A stretch of 31,949 bases of DNA from the IMG/VR virus record IMGVR_UViG_3300026531_000053, positions 1 through 31,949 of that record. One strand, 5' to 3'. The notes under the pieces are model-generated. The model searched no databases. It was not told the DNA's origin and saw nothing but the letters and a program-made list of their open reading frames with translations. Shown one piece after another: positions 6,670 through 15,200 of this stretch; within the stretch, counting starts at the first letter, position 1; each line of letters opens with the position of its first letter. The position numbers and the translations under genes were made by a program. The DNA is from a virus.

Positions 6670-7149
6670 TTATTTTAAAACACTATTTAAACGTTGTTTA
6701 ATTTGATTCATCGCCCCTACATTAATCGTATTGCCTTGCACTACTACAATCTTATTCAGCTCGTCAATCATATCGCTTAATATGAGCGATAAATTTTCAT
6801 TGCCTTTTTCTATCTTATAGCCGTTGGTATCTATCTCAAAACCGGTATCTTGTATTTTTCCGGTTATTTTTTCCACTTCCGAAACCGAAACTACAAACAG
6901 GCTGTCGTCTGTGTTGCCTATTTGCGCTACCAATACGCTACTGCCGGTTTTGGGTATCACTAAAACCGCATTTTCGTTGCCGTCAATGCTCGCTTTTAAC
7001 CGGACATCCTTGTAAGGAAACCCGCTCTTATCTTCTATTTCAATCGTCCCGGACGCTTCATCAACCGATTTCACTTCTCCCGGGAATATCACCGCATCTT
7101 TTTTGACTAATACGGACAAGCTTTTTTGTAATTCTTGGTCTAATCCCAT
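6670..7149 (-). CDS. Baseplate spike protein, gp45/gpV-like
   Basis: 159 residues. The N-terminal 80 residues read as an OB-fold typical of contractile-tail spikes (FPGEVKSVDEASGTIEIEDK, then VLVIPKTGSSVLVAQIG). The C-terminus is shorter than in Mu gp45 and has a helical end instead of an evident beta-helix. The gene directly follows the hub gene (2-nt gap), the usual hub-spike order in Mu and P2 relatives. Confidence 0.65.
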   Translation of the reverse strand: MGLDQELQKSLSVLVKKDAVIFPGEVKSVDEASGTIEIEDKSGFPYKDVRLKASIDGNENAVLVIPKTGSSVLVAQIGNTDDSLFVVSVSEVEKITGKIQDTGFEIDTNGYKIEKGNENLSLILSDMIDELNKIVVVQGNTINVGAMNQIKQRLNSVLK

Positions 7150-7151
7150 AG

Positions 7152-8126
7152 CTATAATTTTATACCGAGATACACCTTTCTTCTCGCTCCGTTGGCGCCG
7201 AATGTCGTTTCAACTTTATCTATAAAATAAGTTCCGGCACGCTTCGGGTATCGCTCATCGGCAAGGGCAACTTGCATTCCCCTGTCGGCAAATGGCACCA
7301 AAAAACCGGTTAAACTGCCTCTATAACCGTCATATTTCATATCGGCAAGCTCACTTTTACCTATCTGCTCCAATGTTTTTTTGTCCGATACATTATATTT
7401 ATATATGGTTCGTTGCTCGCCCTCGCTGTCGCCCACCATTACCTCTATTTTGGTATTGTCTTTTAACACACCGATCACTTTCACATAGAGCTTTACGTCA
7501 CTGGCTTTTTTGTATTGCAAATCGGCTTTTATCACGTTTTTGTTCAAATCATACTTAACTTCGCCCGACGATTTTCCGGTGTATTTAAGTCCGGCAAACA
7601 ACTTTCCTTCGTCATCGATATATATGGACAACCCATAGTTTTCTTTTATCTTTTGCAGAGCTTTGGCACCGTTTACATCTTTTAAAATGAAATTGTCAAA
7701 ATTCACTTCCGGTATATCCCCCGATAGTTCCACTCCGGTTCCACCGGTTATCTCGGACAATACGCTTTTCAAATCCGTTTTGCCGAAGTTCTTGCGGATA
7801 TTCTTTTTACGCAACAGATATACGGCATCTTCACACACAATCGTAACGGTCGGGCGATTGGGCTTTACTTCTTTTACATAGCCCTTAAATTCGGTATGCT
7901 CAAACACTCCTTTATATTTCAATGTAACGCTCACCGCATCACCGGCACTGATAGCCTCGCTTAAATCTATTTTTTTTGTCCGGTTACCTTGCAACTCAAA
8001 AGCAGTGATAGGCAGCTTTATTTCTGCTGTATCAGACAACAACTCAACCGAACGAACAACCTTTATATTGTTTACGCGGTTAAACCGGTATTTTCCTATT
8101 GATATGTCAGCCTCTAATACAAACAT
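7152..8126 (-). CDS. Baseplate hub, gpP/gp44-like (gpD family)
   Basis: 324 residues with the pattern of the phage late control gene D / Mu P group: an N-terminal beta barrel (ISIGKYRFNRVNNIKVVRSV), a central LysM-like segment (ALQKIKENYGLSIYIDDEGK, about residues 155-175) and a C-terminal barrel (RAGTYFIDKVETTFG). It forms the hub that carries the spike. It sits between the DUF6046 gene and the spike gene with 1-2 nt spacing. Confidence 0.7.
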   Translation of the reverse strand: MFVLEADISIGKYRFNRVNNIKVVRSVELLSDTAEIKLPITAFELQGNRTKKIDLSEAISAGDAVSVTLKYKGVFEHTEFKGYVKEVKPNRPTVTIVCEDAVYLLRKKNIRKNFGKTDLKSVLSEITGGTGVELSGDIPEVNFDNFILKDVNGAKALQKIKENYGLSIYIDDEGKLFAGLKYTGKSSGEVKYDLNKNVIKADLQYKKASDVKLYVKVIGVLKDNTKIEVMVGDSEGEQRTIYKYNVSDKKTLEQIGKSELADMKYDGYRGSLTGFLVPFADRGMQVALADERYPKRAGTYFIDKVETTFGANGARRKVYLGIKL

Positions 8127-8127
8127 T

Positions 8128-8619
8128 TTACTTTTTTAATATGGCATAAAAATCTTCATCACTTACGGCATTGATATAATATGTCTGCGCATACGGACTT
8201 CCGGCCATTTTACCAAATCCGTAACCGGTTACAACTATCTTATGAATATTAAATATCGCTGCCAGCTCATTTTCTATTTCAATAGCTTCGTCCATTTCCA
8301 AAACTTCCATAAGCTGTTCAACCGCTTCTTGCGGATAACTTTTTTTACCTAAGATGATGCCTTCTATTTTTATCCGGTAATCTTTTGAGCTGATCAACTC
8401 TTTCACACTGCCTTTTTTAGCATCACCGGTCAAAACGGTTTCCACTATGCGCTTTTGCCGGTTGATAGTGATCAGCGGTTCATTGGGTAGCCGGTAACCG
8501 CCGATAACCACTTGCATAAAAAAAGGACGGCCAAGCAAATCGACACCCGATTTACCTACCAGTGGAGACACATCTTTCGGCATACCTTGCGATAATTCTA
8601 TGTCATAAATATCAGCCAT
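8128..8619 (-). CDS. DUF6046-like tail protein
   Basis: 163 residues with the pattern of DUF6046 proteins of Bacteroidota phages (KGSVKELISSKDYRIKIEG, then ...INAVSDEDFYAIL at the end). In Mu-like layouts the gene between tape measure and hub encodes a DNA-circularisation/baseplate protein (Mu N); this is the positional counterpart. It overlaps the tape-measure gene by 8 nt. Confidence 0.65.
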   Translation of the reverse strand: MADIYDIELSQGMPKDVSPLVGKSGVDLLGRPFFMQVVIGGYRLPNEPLITINRQKRIVETVLTGDAKKGSVKELISSKDYRIKIEGIILGKKSYPQEAVEQLMEVLEMDEAIEIENELAAIFNIHKIVVTGYGFGKMAGSPYAQTYYINAVSDEDFYAILKK

Positions 8620-10543
8620 TACTCAATTGCATTTGATTAGCACTGTTTAAAATACGTAGTAAAATTGCTTTTAATTTATCTTCTATTTCGTCAATACCTT
8701 CGTTTAAAGTCGATGTGGTTAAGATCAATTGCTCAATCATTTTATCAAAATGAATATTGATATTCGTTTGTTTTTTACCGCCACCCGAAATACTATTGAT
8801 ACCTTTTTGTATTTGTGTATCCGTTTGGTTACCGTCTTGCAATCCGGCTACACCTTCACCGGTATCTATTACGCCCGGTGTATTTGACTTTTTACCGGGT
8901 TTATAACTCATTATTCCCGCGAGTTTTTTACCGGGTTTAAAATCTTTATACCTGATTTCGTTCACGCCTTTTTGATAGGCAGCCGCAGACTTGCGACCTA
9001 TTTCTTTCATGCCGGCTACGGCTTGTTTTGCCGTGCCTGCACCTATCAAATCTTTGGTAGCCTGTTTTCCGGTTTGCCAAGCTTTTTTCCACTCGCCCTT
9101 AAAGAAATACATCAATGTTTTGCCAATACCGGCAATACCTTTAATCAACTCTTTTATCCGGTTAATTACCAAGTCTTTAAGTAGTGTTCCAAATTCTTTT
9201 AAGGCGGTCCAACCGGCTTGCATACCCCCTCTAAACCAGTCCACCTTTTTATAGGCCCAAACCATCGCAGCGCCAAGTGCCAAAATAGCTGATGCGATAG
9301 CAATTGCCGGGTTTAAATTCATTATGAAATTAAGCACTTTCATCGCGCCTGAAAAAATACCGGTTGCTATGGCAACCGCTTTTGTAGCAATACTATATCC
9401 TATGCCGGCGGTAGTGCCTAAAATATACTTATAACTCAAAAGGGTAACAGCACCGGCAAGCAAGCCGATAGATACTGCATTCTCATCGATAAATTGCTTA
9501 AATTCTTGTAGTTTTTGTGGTAAAACTTGAAGCAAATTAACAAACTTCAATCCCCAGTCCACCAATTTTCCGGCAACCGGCAAAAGCCTTTCACCTATCT
9601 TTATAGCAATGGTCTGTAATTTACCTTTCAGAGTAGATAAACGCCCGGAAAAGGTTTTGCTTTGTGCGTCCATTAAATTATAGAACTGTGCGCCTTTCCC
9701 TGTCATATTTTGAAAAGCCTGCTCAATATAAGGGAATGTTATTTTACCCTGCGAAGCTAATTTTTTCACTTCACTGCTTTGCACACCCATCACCTTGGCC
9801 AGTTCGTCAAAAATGGGAATACCGCGTCCGGCAAGCTGGTTTAAATCTTCGCTGTAAACCGTATTTTGCACCTTTATTTTGCCGTAAATTTGCGATAACT
9901 CATTAAAAGGAATTTTAAGCCCGGAAGCTACATCTCCAATGCTTTTTAAGGTGGGCTCCAATTTTTCGGCTGTGATACCAAAGGATAATAAACTACGCCC
10001 GGACTTTATCACTTCGGCGTTGGAATAAGGCGTTTTATTGGCAAACTTGTTGAGCTTACCCAAAACCACATCGGCTTTTTCGGCACTTCCGAGCATCGTC
10101 GTAAAGCTTACTCTGGTTTGTTCCATTTCCGCTCCCAAGTTGATCACTCCTTTAATACCGCTCCAAGCGGCAAGTGCCGCACCAATACCACCGGCAATAC
10201 CAATCATACCGCCCATTTTGCCGGACAGCATACTCAAACGCTGCCTAAAAGACAAAGGTGGTAAATTCTCTAATTTTCGCAGTTGGCGTTCCGTTTTTCT
10301 GATATATCCGTTAAAACGCCTGATTTCACGAACACTAAAAGAAGCATCTCGCTTTTGGCGAAACTTCTCTAACCGCACACGCAAATCGTTGATACTCTTG
10401 CCGGTTTTTTGATTATTGTTTTTGAAATCGGCATAATTTTTGTTAATTTTGCTAAATGAACGCTGGGCACTTTGAGCCATTTTCATAAAAGCGCTACTCA
10501 TATAGTCCTTTGCAAAAAACGAATATGTATAACTTGCTGCCAT
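8612..10543 (-). CDS. Tail tape measure protein
   Basis: 643 residues, the longest tail gene. Residues about 134-250 form the tape-measure N-terminal domain (RVSFTTMLGSAEKADVVLGK ... GRGIPIFDELAKVMG). There are two hydrophobic regions (GMIGIAGGIGAALAAW near 112; about 355-430). The N-terminus is basic and helical. It follows the frameshifting chaperone gene, as expected, but here a 237-nt gap with an opposite-strand gene separates them. Confidence 0.9.
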   Translation of the reverse strand: MAASYTYSFFAKDYMSSAFMKMAQSAQRSFSKINKNYADFKNNNQKTGKSINDLRVRLEKFRQKRDASFSVREIRRFNGYIRKTERQLRKLENLPPLSFRQRLSMLSGKMGGMIGIAGGIGAALAAWSGIKGVINLGAEMEQTRVSFTTMLGSAEKADVVLGKLNKFANKTPYSNAEVIKSGRSLLSFGITAEKLEPTLKSIGDVASGLKIPFNELSQIYGKIKVQNTVYSEDLNQLAGRGIPIFDELAKVMGVQSSEVKKLASQGKITFPYIEQAFQNMTGKGAQFYNLMDAQSKTFSGRLSTLKGKLQTIAIKIGERLLPVAGKLVDWGLKFVNLLQVLPQKLQEFKQFIDENAVSIGLLAGAVTLLSYKYILGTTAGIGYSIATKAVAIATGIFSGAMKVLNFIMNLNPAIAIASAILALGAAMVWAYKKVDWFRGGMQAGWTALKEFGTLLKDLVINRIKELIKGIAGIGKTLMYFFKGEWKKAWQTGKQATKDLIGAGTAKQAVAGMKEIGRKSAAAYQKGVNEIRYKDFKPGKKLAGIMSYKPGKKSNTPGVIDTGEGVAGLQDGNQTDTQIQKGINSISGGGKKQTNINIHFDKMIEQLILTTSTLNEGIDEIEDKLKAILLRILNSANQMQLSNG

Positions 10544-10784
10544 GTTAGAACTTGCTTTTTTTCTGTTGTTTATTTTTGTTGCCTACTACATTTACAGGGC
10601 TTTTAAACTATTTGTTTGGGCAAACCCGAAAACAAAAATTAAAACCACTACATCTTATAATATTCCCGGGGTATTATCGCTTTACGGAGCTTTATTCTTT
10701 TTACTGGCCGGTCATTATCTTGCCGGTGGTCTCTTTGCTATTCTTTTTGTCATTATCAGTATGATAAGTGTCGAGTTCCGTTAA
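10542..10784 (+). CDS. 80-residue membrane protein encoded against the tail operon
   Basis: The only plus-strand gene in the left half. Its ATG overlaps the tape-measure ATG on the other strand (10541-10544), and its stop overlaps the end of the chaperone extension (10781-10784), so it exactly fills the gap between two operon genes. It has an N-terminal membrane segment (LELAFFLLFIFVAYYIY), a basic loop (NPKTKIKTTTSYN) and one or two more hydrophobic segments. No alternative minus-strand frame covers the gap. It might be an independently expressed prophage gene or a holin-like protein; I do not recognise the family. Confidence 0.5.
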   Translation: MLELAFFLLFIFVAYYIYRAFKLFVWANPKTKIKTTTSYNIPGVLSLYGALFFLLAGHYLAGGLFAILFVIISMISVEFR

Positions 10785-10945
10785 GTTTTAGCCTCTTTTT
10801 TTCGTATATCCAAAAGTTGCGCATAGGTTTCAGCCCATTGTCTGTCCGACAGCCTGTCCGGGTCAATATGCAAGTGATACCGCATCATTGTATTGATATA
10901 GCCAATCCAGTTATCCTGCAAACGCCCCCGGGCAGACGCTACAAC
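10781..10945 (-). CDS. -1 frame extension of the tail assembly chaperone
   Basis: 54 codons with no start codon of their own, entered from the chaperone gene by -1 frameshift at A AAA AAG. The predicted extension starts VVASARGRLQDNWIGYINTM and ends DIRKKEAKT. The joined protein is 96 + 54 = 150 residues. This is the gpG-gpGT arrangement of lambda and the equivalent in Mu (gp41-gp42): a short and a long chaperone coat the tape measure during tail assembly. Confidence 0.75.
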   Translation of the reverse strand, partial: VVASARGRLQDNWIGYINTMMRYHLHIDPDRLSDRQWAETYAQLLDIRKKEAKT

Positions 10946-11232
10946 TTTTTTAGCTTCACATCGGCTATTTCAATGATGTCGTCCAACTGCTTGCTAATTC
11001 CTAAAAAATAGGCATCGTCTTCCCTTAACGCTTCATCACCGCCCAACCAACAGTTATCCAAAATCACTTCGGTATAACCAAGCGGATTGGTTTGTGCCTC
11101 TGCCATAGCAAAAGACAAAGTTTGCCGGTCAGGGTGTTTGATATATGCTTTCTTATCTCCGGCGGATAGTTCATAAATATCGCCGTATTGCTTTTTCCAT
11201 TCTTGTATTTGTTTGGCTGTAATCTTTGGCAT
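10939..11232 (-). CDS. Tail assembly chaperone, short form
   Basis: 97 residues, acidic, ending ...ADVKLKKL. It lies between the tail tube gene and the tape measure, the place of tail chaperones in contractile and siphoviral phages. Its last codons hold a -1 slippery heptamer leading to a 54-codon extension. Mu gp41 and lambda gpG are the functional counterparts; sequence similarity was not tested. Confidence 0.75.
   Translation of the reverse strand: MPKITAKQIQEWKKQYGDIYELSAGDKKAYIKHPDRQTLSFAMAEAQTNPLGYTEVILDNCWLGGDEALREDDAYFLGISKQLDDIIEIADVKLKKL
10945..10951 (-). promoter_or_regulatory. A AAA AAG slippery heptamer (tail chaperone)
   Basis: In the 97-residue gene the last codons are CTA AAA AAG TTG TAG. 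A_AAA_AAG is the classic -1 slippery heptamer of E. coli dnaX, placed two codons before the stop. The shifted frame is open for 54 codons and reads as protein-like sequence. Confidence 0.8.
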
Positions 11233-11265
11233 TTTTTCTGTATTTGAAAGGTTTTTAAAAGTTTG

Positions 11266-11691
11266 TTAAGCGCGTTTTAATCCTAAAAACTTGATAGGTG
11301 CTGATATTTCCATAAAAGGATCACCCTGTTTGATTTCCATAGTGTCTTCCAAAAATTCGGCACCTTGTAAAATAAAAGTTTCTATTTTGTTAGATTTTTT
11401 TCGCACAAATGAAACCGTTATATCAAAAGGATCCAAATCGGTTAAGTCTTCATCCGGCAACAAGGTAGCTCTCAATTGAGATGCCACACTTTGCGTAAAG
11501 GTTAATTCACCTTCATAAGACTTGTTTTTGCTCTGTAAGGCATGCGGATTTTCGCCACGGGCATACAGTTCTTCTTTTTCCTTTTTTACGGTAAATTTAA
11601 CGCCTCTTATGCGTTTTATAACGCCCAAATTCGACGTGGCTATTTGCACGTCAGACCATTTAAACTCGGGGCTTCTGCTATCAAAAGTCAT
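11266..11691 (-). CDS. Tail tube protein
   Basis: 141 residues with the beta-rich pattern of contractile-tail tube proteins (VKFTVKKEKEELYARGENPH, then ELTFTQSVASQL, TVSFVRKKSNKIETFILQGA, ending FMEISAPIKFLGLKRA). It directly follows the sheath gene in the operon, the normal sheath-tube order (Mu L-M). It polymerises as the inner tube around the tape measure. Confidence 0.75.
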   Translation of the reverse strand: MTFDSRSPEFKWSDVQIATSNLGVIKRIRGVKFTVKKEKEELYARGENPHALQSKNKSYEGELTFTQSVASQLRATLLPDEDLTDLDPFDITVSFVRKKSNKIETFILQGAEFLEDTMEIKQGDPFMEISAPIKFLGLKRA

Positions 11692-11704
11692 ATCTGTAAT
11701 TTTT

Positions 11705-12877
11705 TTAATTTAAACTCGTTGAAAATCCCAACTCAATGGTGATATATCTGCCATAACCTACCGGCAATACCGATAAGCTGATGTTTACATTGTCCGTTCC
11801 CAATATGTCTTGGTTAGGGTCTATATCGGCATGCACGCCCGAAATTTCACCAGTTGCTACCATTTGTTGGGTTAAGGCGTTTTCAATCTTTGCCTCCCAA
11901 CTTTTGATAAGTGCCGGGGCAATTTTGCCTTGTGCATCTACAGGTATTTCGTCCAATATTTCTTCTACAAAAGTCAAATAGGCCAAACGGCGGGCTTTGT
12001 AAATGGCGCGCACACGTGGAATATCCGACAAATCATTTGCCATTGATTGAGCCGTAGGAGCATCCGAAAAGAAATATCCGGCTTTACCTTGAAAACTACG
12101 CAAAAAGATATAGCCCTTATCATGCAAGGTATCCCATTGGGACTGTTTGTCTTCCACCTTGCCTTGGTCTGTAAAGTAACCGGCAAGCACCGGAAGGGCA
12201 CCGGATTTTACGCGTCCCGGATTTCGTTGCACCGGATCAATGGCAAGCCGCCCGAGTAATAAGCCGATAGCAGCATTTTTTTCGCCATTTGCATTACTGA
12301 TCAATACCGATACAAATTCTTTGCTTTCGGTATGTAAATCGGTTAAATCGGCCACATTGCCGTTAAAACTTTTGCCGTCTATAATCAAACTGAAATCTTG
12401 ATAAAAAACGCCAAAGTGTTCTGCCAACTGCTGTCCATTAATGCGTGCTTGTGCCACATCTTCGTCTAAACCGCCAGATATGGTTTCACTGCCGGTTGCC
12501 TCTTTACTGACACCCAAAAGGCGAATACGTCCGCCTGCATCAGTGATCAGTTTTTGAGCATATGGATTGTTTACGTCCAACATGCCGGACATTAAAACGC
12601 TGTCGTCCACTAACATCAGCCATAGTTCGGCTCCGTTACCGGCAACATCGTAAAAATCTTTTATGTGTTTATAAGCATAAGCATTGATACCCGTTGGGGT
12701 TATGCCTGCATTATAAGCTTCTTTTAGCCCATAAAACACTTTGCTTTCACCGGTTTGTATTTTTCCGGTTACCGAAGCTCCGGTTAAAACCATACCGGCA
12801 ACACCGTCTATGGTGGCAACTGTTTTGCCGAGATTTTCGTCATTTACATTGATGACTACTTTGGGTAATCCACTCAT
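11705..12877 (-). CDS. Contractile tail sheath protein (DUF2586-like)
   Basis: 390 residues. The start (PKVVINVNDENLGKTVATID) and the end (INISLSVLPVGYGRYITIEL-type strand, VNISLSVLPVGYGRYITIE) match the DUF2586 sheath family of Bacteroidota phages. The central part contains the typical sheath segments VPVDAQGKIAPALIKSWEAK-like (here EIPVDAQGKIAPALIKSWEA), near residue 310. It makes this a myovirus-type phage. Confidence 0.8.
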   Translation of the reverse strand: MSGLPKVVINVNDENLGKTVATIDGVAGMVLTGASVTGKIQTGESKVFYGLKEAYNAGITPTGINAYAYKHIKDFYDVAGNGAELWLMLVDDSVLMSGMLDVNNPYAQKLITDAGGRIRLLGVSKEATGSETISGGLDEDVAQARINGQQLAEHFGVFYQDFSLIIDGKSFNGNVADLTDLHTESKEFVSVLISNANGEKNAAIGLLLGRLAIDPVQRNPGRVKSGALPVLAGYFTDQGKVEDKQSQWDTLHDKGYIFLRSFQGKAGYFFSDAPTAQSMANDLSDIPRVRAIYKARRLAYLTFVEEILDEIPVDAQGKIAPALIKSWEAKIENALTQQMVATGEISGVHADIDPNQDILGTDNVNISLSVLPVGYGRYITIELGFSTSLN

Positions 12878-12880
12878 TTT

Positions 12881-13360
12881 TTAATTATTTTTTTTGGTTA
12901 AATTGTTGACCACAATCAAAAATCCTAATCCTGCAAACACATAGACAATATATACGGGCTTAAATGTTGCCCCTTTGGATTTATAGTCCGTTTCTTTTTT
13001 ATTGTCTTTTATTTTTGTATCAGCAGTTTTATTTTCTTTTCGCTGATACAGATTGATTTTAAATTGTGGCTTCTGCTTACATACGGTTTGCTTTGTAATG
13101 CCTTTTTTGGTCTTTATTATCAAGTCAAGGTTGGGACTGTGCCGCCGGTAAACAGAATCTTTATCCGGCACAATTTGCCGGTTGTTAAATGTTACACTGT
13201 CCGGCTCAATCCGCTCAATCCGCACACCTTTTTCAATCACCTGTTCGGTGCTGTGTATTTTTGTGCGTGTGCGCTGTTTTTCGCTGTGCTTGGTAGTGGT
13301 CTTAAACAAACCACATCCGGAAAGCGTGAGCAACAACAATGTTATTAATAACTTTCTCAT
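12881..13360 (-). CDS. Unimolecular spanin (lipoprotein with C-terminal membrane segment)
   Basis: 159 residues. The N-terminus is a lipoprotein signal with lipobox LSGC (C16). A hydrophilic, Lys/Thr-rich periplasmic linker follows, and then a C-terminal transmembrane segment at about 134-152 (VYIVYVFAGLGFLIVV) with a short basic tail. An outer-membrane lipid anchor plus an inner-membrane anchor in one chain is the u-spanin architecture of phage T1 gp11, which fuses the two membranes in the last step of lysis. It overlaps the endolysin gene by 4 nt. Confidence 0.75.
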   Translation of the reverse strand: MRKLLITLLLLTLSGCGLFKTTTKHSEKQRTRTKIHSTEQVIEKGVRIERIEPDSVTFNNRQIVPDKDSVYRRHSPNLDLIIKTKKGITKQTVCKQKPQFKINLYQRKENKTADTKIKDNKKETDYKSKGATFKPVYIVYVFAGLGFLIVVNNLTKKNN

Positions 13361-13776
13361 AAACGTTTATAAGCTAATAACCGGCTTTTGGGATATGCCG
13401 ATATTTTTACTTGATTATTTTGGTTACCGCCCAGTATGTAAATATGCATGGGCGTTTGTCTGATAAAAAAACCTACATGTCCTTTCCAACTCTGCGGGCT
13501 TTCGCGCCACAATACAACTACATCGCCCACTTCGGGCTGAAATACCTGCGTGCCTACATTGAGCCAACTGCGTGCCGTAAGCTTGCCGCTATACGGTTTC
13601 CCGGCTTGTTTGGCAACCCAATTGACAAAAGCACTGCACCAGCTGGTCTCATCGTGCAGTTTGGCACCGTCAAATCCCAATTCATTGAAGTATTTTAATA
13701 CTTCCGGATTATCACGATGCCCAGCTACCTCTTTGATCCCGTATTGCGACAGTGCTATGTCAATAACTCGCTTCAT
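13357..13776 (-). CDS. Endolysin, TIGR02594 / CHAP-type cell wall hydrolase
   Basis: 139 residues. It has the NlpC/P60-CHAP-type catalytic Cys in ETSWCSAFVNW (C47) and the His in GHVGFF (H100), followed by GGNQNNQV (about 116-123), as in the TIGR02594 family of phage cell wall hydrolases. There is no signal peptide, so export would need a holin. The gene overlaps the u-spanin gene by 4 nt and starts 3 nt after the capsid gene, placing the lysis cassette between head and tail genes. Confidence 0.85.
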   Translation of the reverse strand: MKRVIDIALSQYGIKEVAGHRDNPEVLKYFNELGFDGAKLHDETSWCSAFVNWVAKQAGKPYSGKLTARSWLNVGTQVFQPEVGDVVVLWRESPQSWKGHVGFFIRQTPMHIYILGGNQNNQVKISAYPKSRLLAYKRL

Positions 13777-13778
13777 TA

Positions 13779-14702
13779 TTATATACTTTTAGCAACAACT
13801 TCACCGGCAGCCTCTTCAACCAGTTTAATCACTCCTTTACCGTCTTTACGAGCTACGGTTCCGCCGGCTCTTACAAGTGCAGACATTTTACTGCCGTATA
13901 ACTCGGCATCATCAACGTTTAAAAACACTTTGACCTTACCTTCTGCTCTACGGACAAAACTCTCGTGCCAGAATATAGCACCGTTGTTATCCGTATCGGC
14001 GGTAGTAGTGGAATCATAACCACGCAAAGTGCCTCCGGCGGTATAAACCGTCACCTTACTGCGCACAAAGAAGTGAAAGCCCATAAATGATCCGACAGAA
14101 CCATTTACCAAAGGTTTTACTTTATTAAAATCAGAGTTTTTTACCTCCGGAATCATCAACAAGTCTTCCATCATTTCGGGCGTGATGAGTGCATAACGAC
14201 CGGCAAGCGGAATGTCTTGTTTGTTCATCTCGGTGGCAATCTTTTGCAAGTCTGCCAATACCAATCGTTTGCGTTCTCCGGTTCCTGCGGTAGTAGGTCT
14301 GGTTTTTCTACCCGATGTTCTAAACATAACCGACTGTGTATTACTACTCCAATCAATAGCCAAGCCACGGGCTACTTCCGTTATCAACTGCAATTTGTGT
14401 TCCTCCAATATAGAAGCCCGCTTGTTGTAGTTGACCAATAGTTCTTCACTGTATTGCAACCAAGTAGGATCGGTTGAATATTCGTGTAAGGCGTATTCGC
14501 TCGCCGTATCCTGACGTTTGGTGGCAGTGCCCTTATCGGTTCTGTCACGCTTCACGGTAGGCACTGTGCCAACGTGTGGCAACTGCACCTTGTTAAAGTT
14601 TACAAAGACGCTATCGTCCTTACTTCTTTTGTAAAACTGATTGTCAGGAAAAATGTTTTTCTGCAAATCTTTGCTAAATGCTATTTTTAGTAATTCTGCC
14701 AT
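13779..14702 (-). CDS. Major capsid protein
   Basis: 307 residues. Position directly after the protease/scaffold gene and pattern of a HK97-fold coat protein: N-terminal arm ending FYKRSKDDSVFVNFNKVQLP, a helical spine (YNKRASILEEHKLQLITEVA) and A-domain strands (YALITPEMMEDLLMIPEVK; MGFHFFVRSKVTVYTAGG). Mu T (major head subunit) is the counterpart. The C-terminus (VRAGGTVARKDGKGVIKLVE) is consistent with the P-loop domain end. Confidence 0.75.
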   Translation of the reverse strand: MAELLKIAFSKDLQKNIFPDNQFYKRSKDDSVFVNFNKVQLPHVGTVPTVKRDRTDKGTATKRQDTASEYALHEYSTDPTWLQYSEELLVNYNKRASILEEHKLQLITEVARGLAIDWSSNTQSVMFRTSGRKTRPTTAGTGERKRLVLADLQKIATEMNKQDIPLAGRYALITPEMMEDLLMIPEVKNSDFNKVKPLVNGSVGSFMGFHFFVRSKVTVYTAGGTLRGYDSTTTADTDNNGAIFWHESFVRRAEGKVKVFLNVDDAELYGSKMSALVRAGGTVARKDGKGVIKLVEEAAGEVVAKSI

Positions 14703-14723
14703 TTTGTATAATTTTTTTAATGG

Positions 14724-15200
14724 TTAGTGTTTTTCGTAATACTCGTTAAAGAGTTTTTCAAAAGCTTCCGGATCATTTTGTTTCAATTCGAGTAAATAAT
14801 CCGGGTCGTTTAATTCATACCAATGGTAATCCTTATCGGCCTCTTTACCTTTTGATTGTCCACTGCCTATTTGCTTAATAAATGTTTCGGCCGCGTTGTC
14901 TTTTTTTACTCCGTCAATCAGTTCGGTAATAACTTGTTTGGCATTGTCATGGTCTGCATCAAAGAGCTTTTGGTAAGCCTTAATTTGGCTGTCGTTTAAG
15001 AGTTGTAACTCTTTCGCCTTGTTAAGCAATGTTTTTGCTTCTTGTTGACGGGCCTCTTTTTGGGCTTTTTCAATATCGGCAAGCTTTTGTTCTGCCGATG
15101 TTTGTGCCTGTTTCATTTGTGTGATTGCATTGAGCACATCAGCCTCAGTTGCCTTTGCATCCAGGCCAAGTGCTATTGCAATGTTTTTAAAATCTGCCAT
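14724..15200 (-). CDS. Scaffold protein from an internal in-frame start
   Basis: Within the protease gene an ATG at 15198-15200 begins MADFKNIAIALGLDAKATEA, which reads like an independent protein start at the exact junction between protease and scaffold halves. It would give a 158-residue scaffold. Mu gpZ within gpI and lambda Nu3 within C are the precedents. No strong ribosome binding site is visible, which is usual in Bacteroidota. Confidence 0.5.
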   Translation of the reverse strand: MADFKNIAIALGLDAKATEADVLNAITQMKQAQTSAEQKLADIEKAQKEARQQEAKTLLNKAKELQLLNDSQIKAYQKLFDADHDNAKQVITELIDGVKKDNAAETFIKQIGSGQSKGKEADKDYHWYELNDPDYLLELKQNDPEAFEKLFNEYYEKH

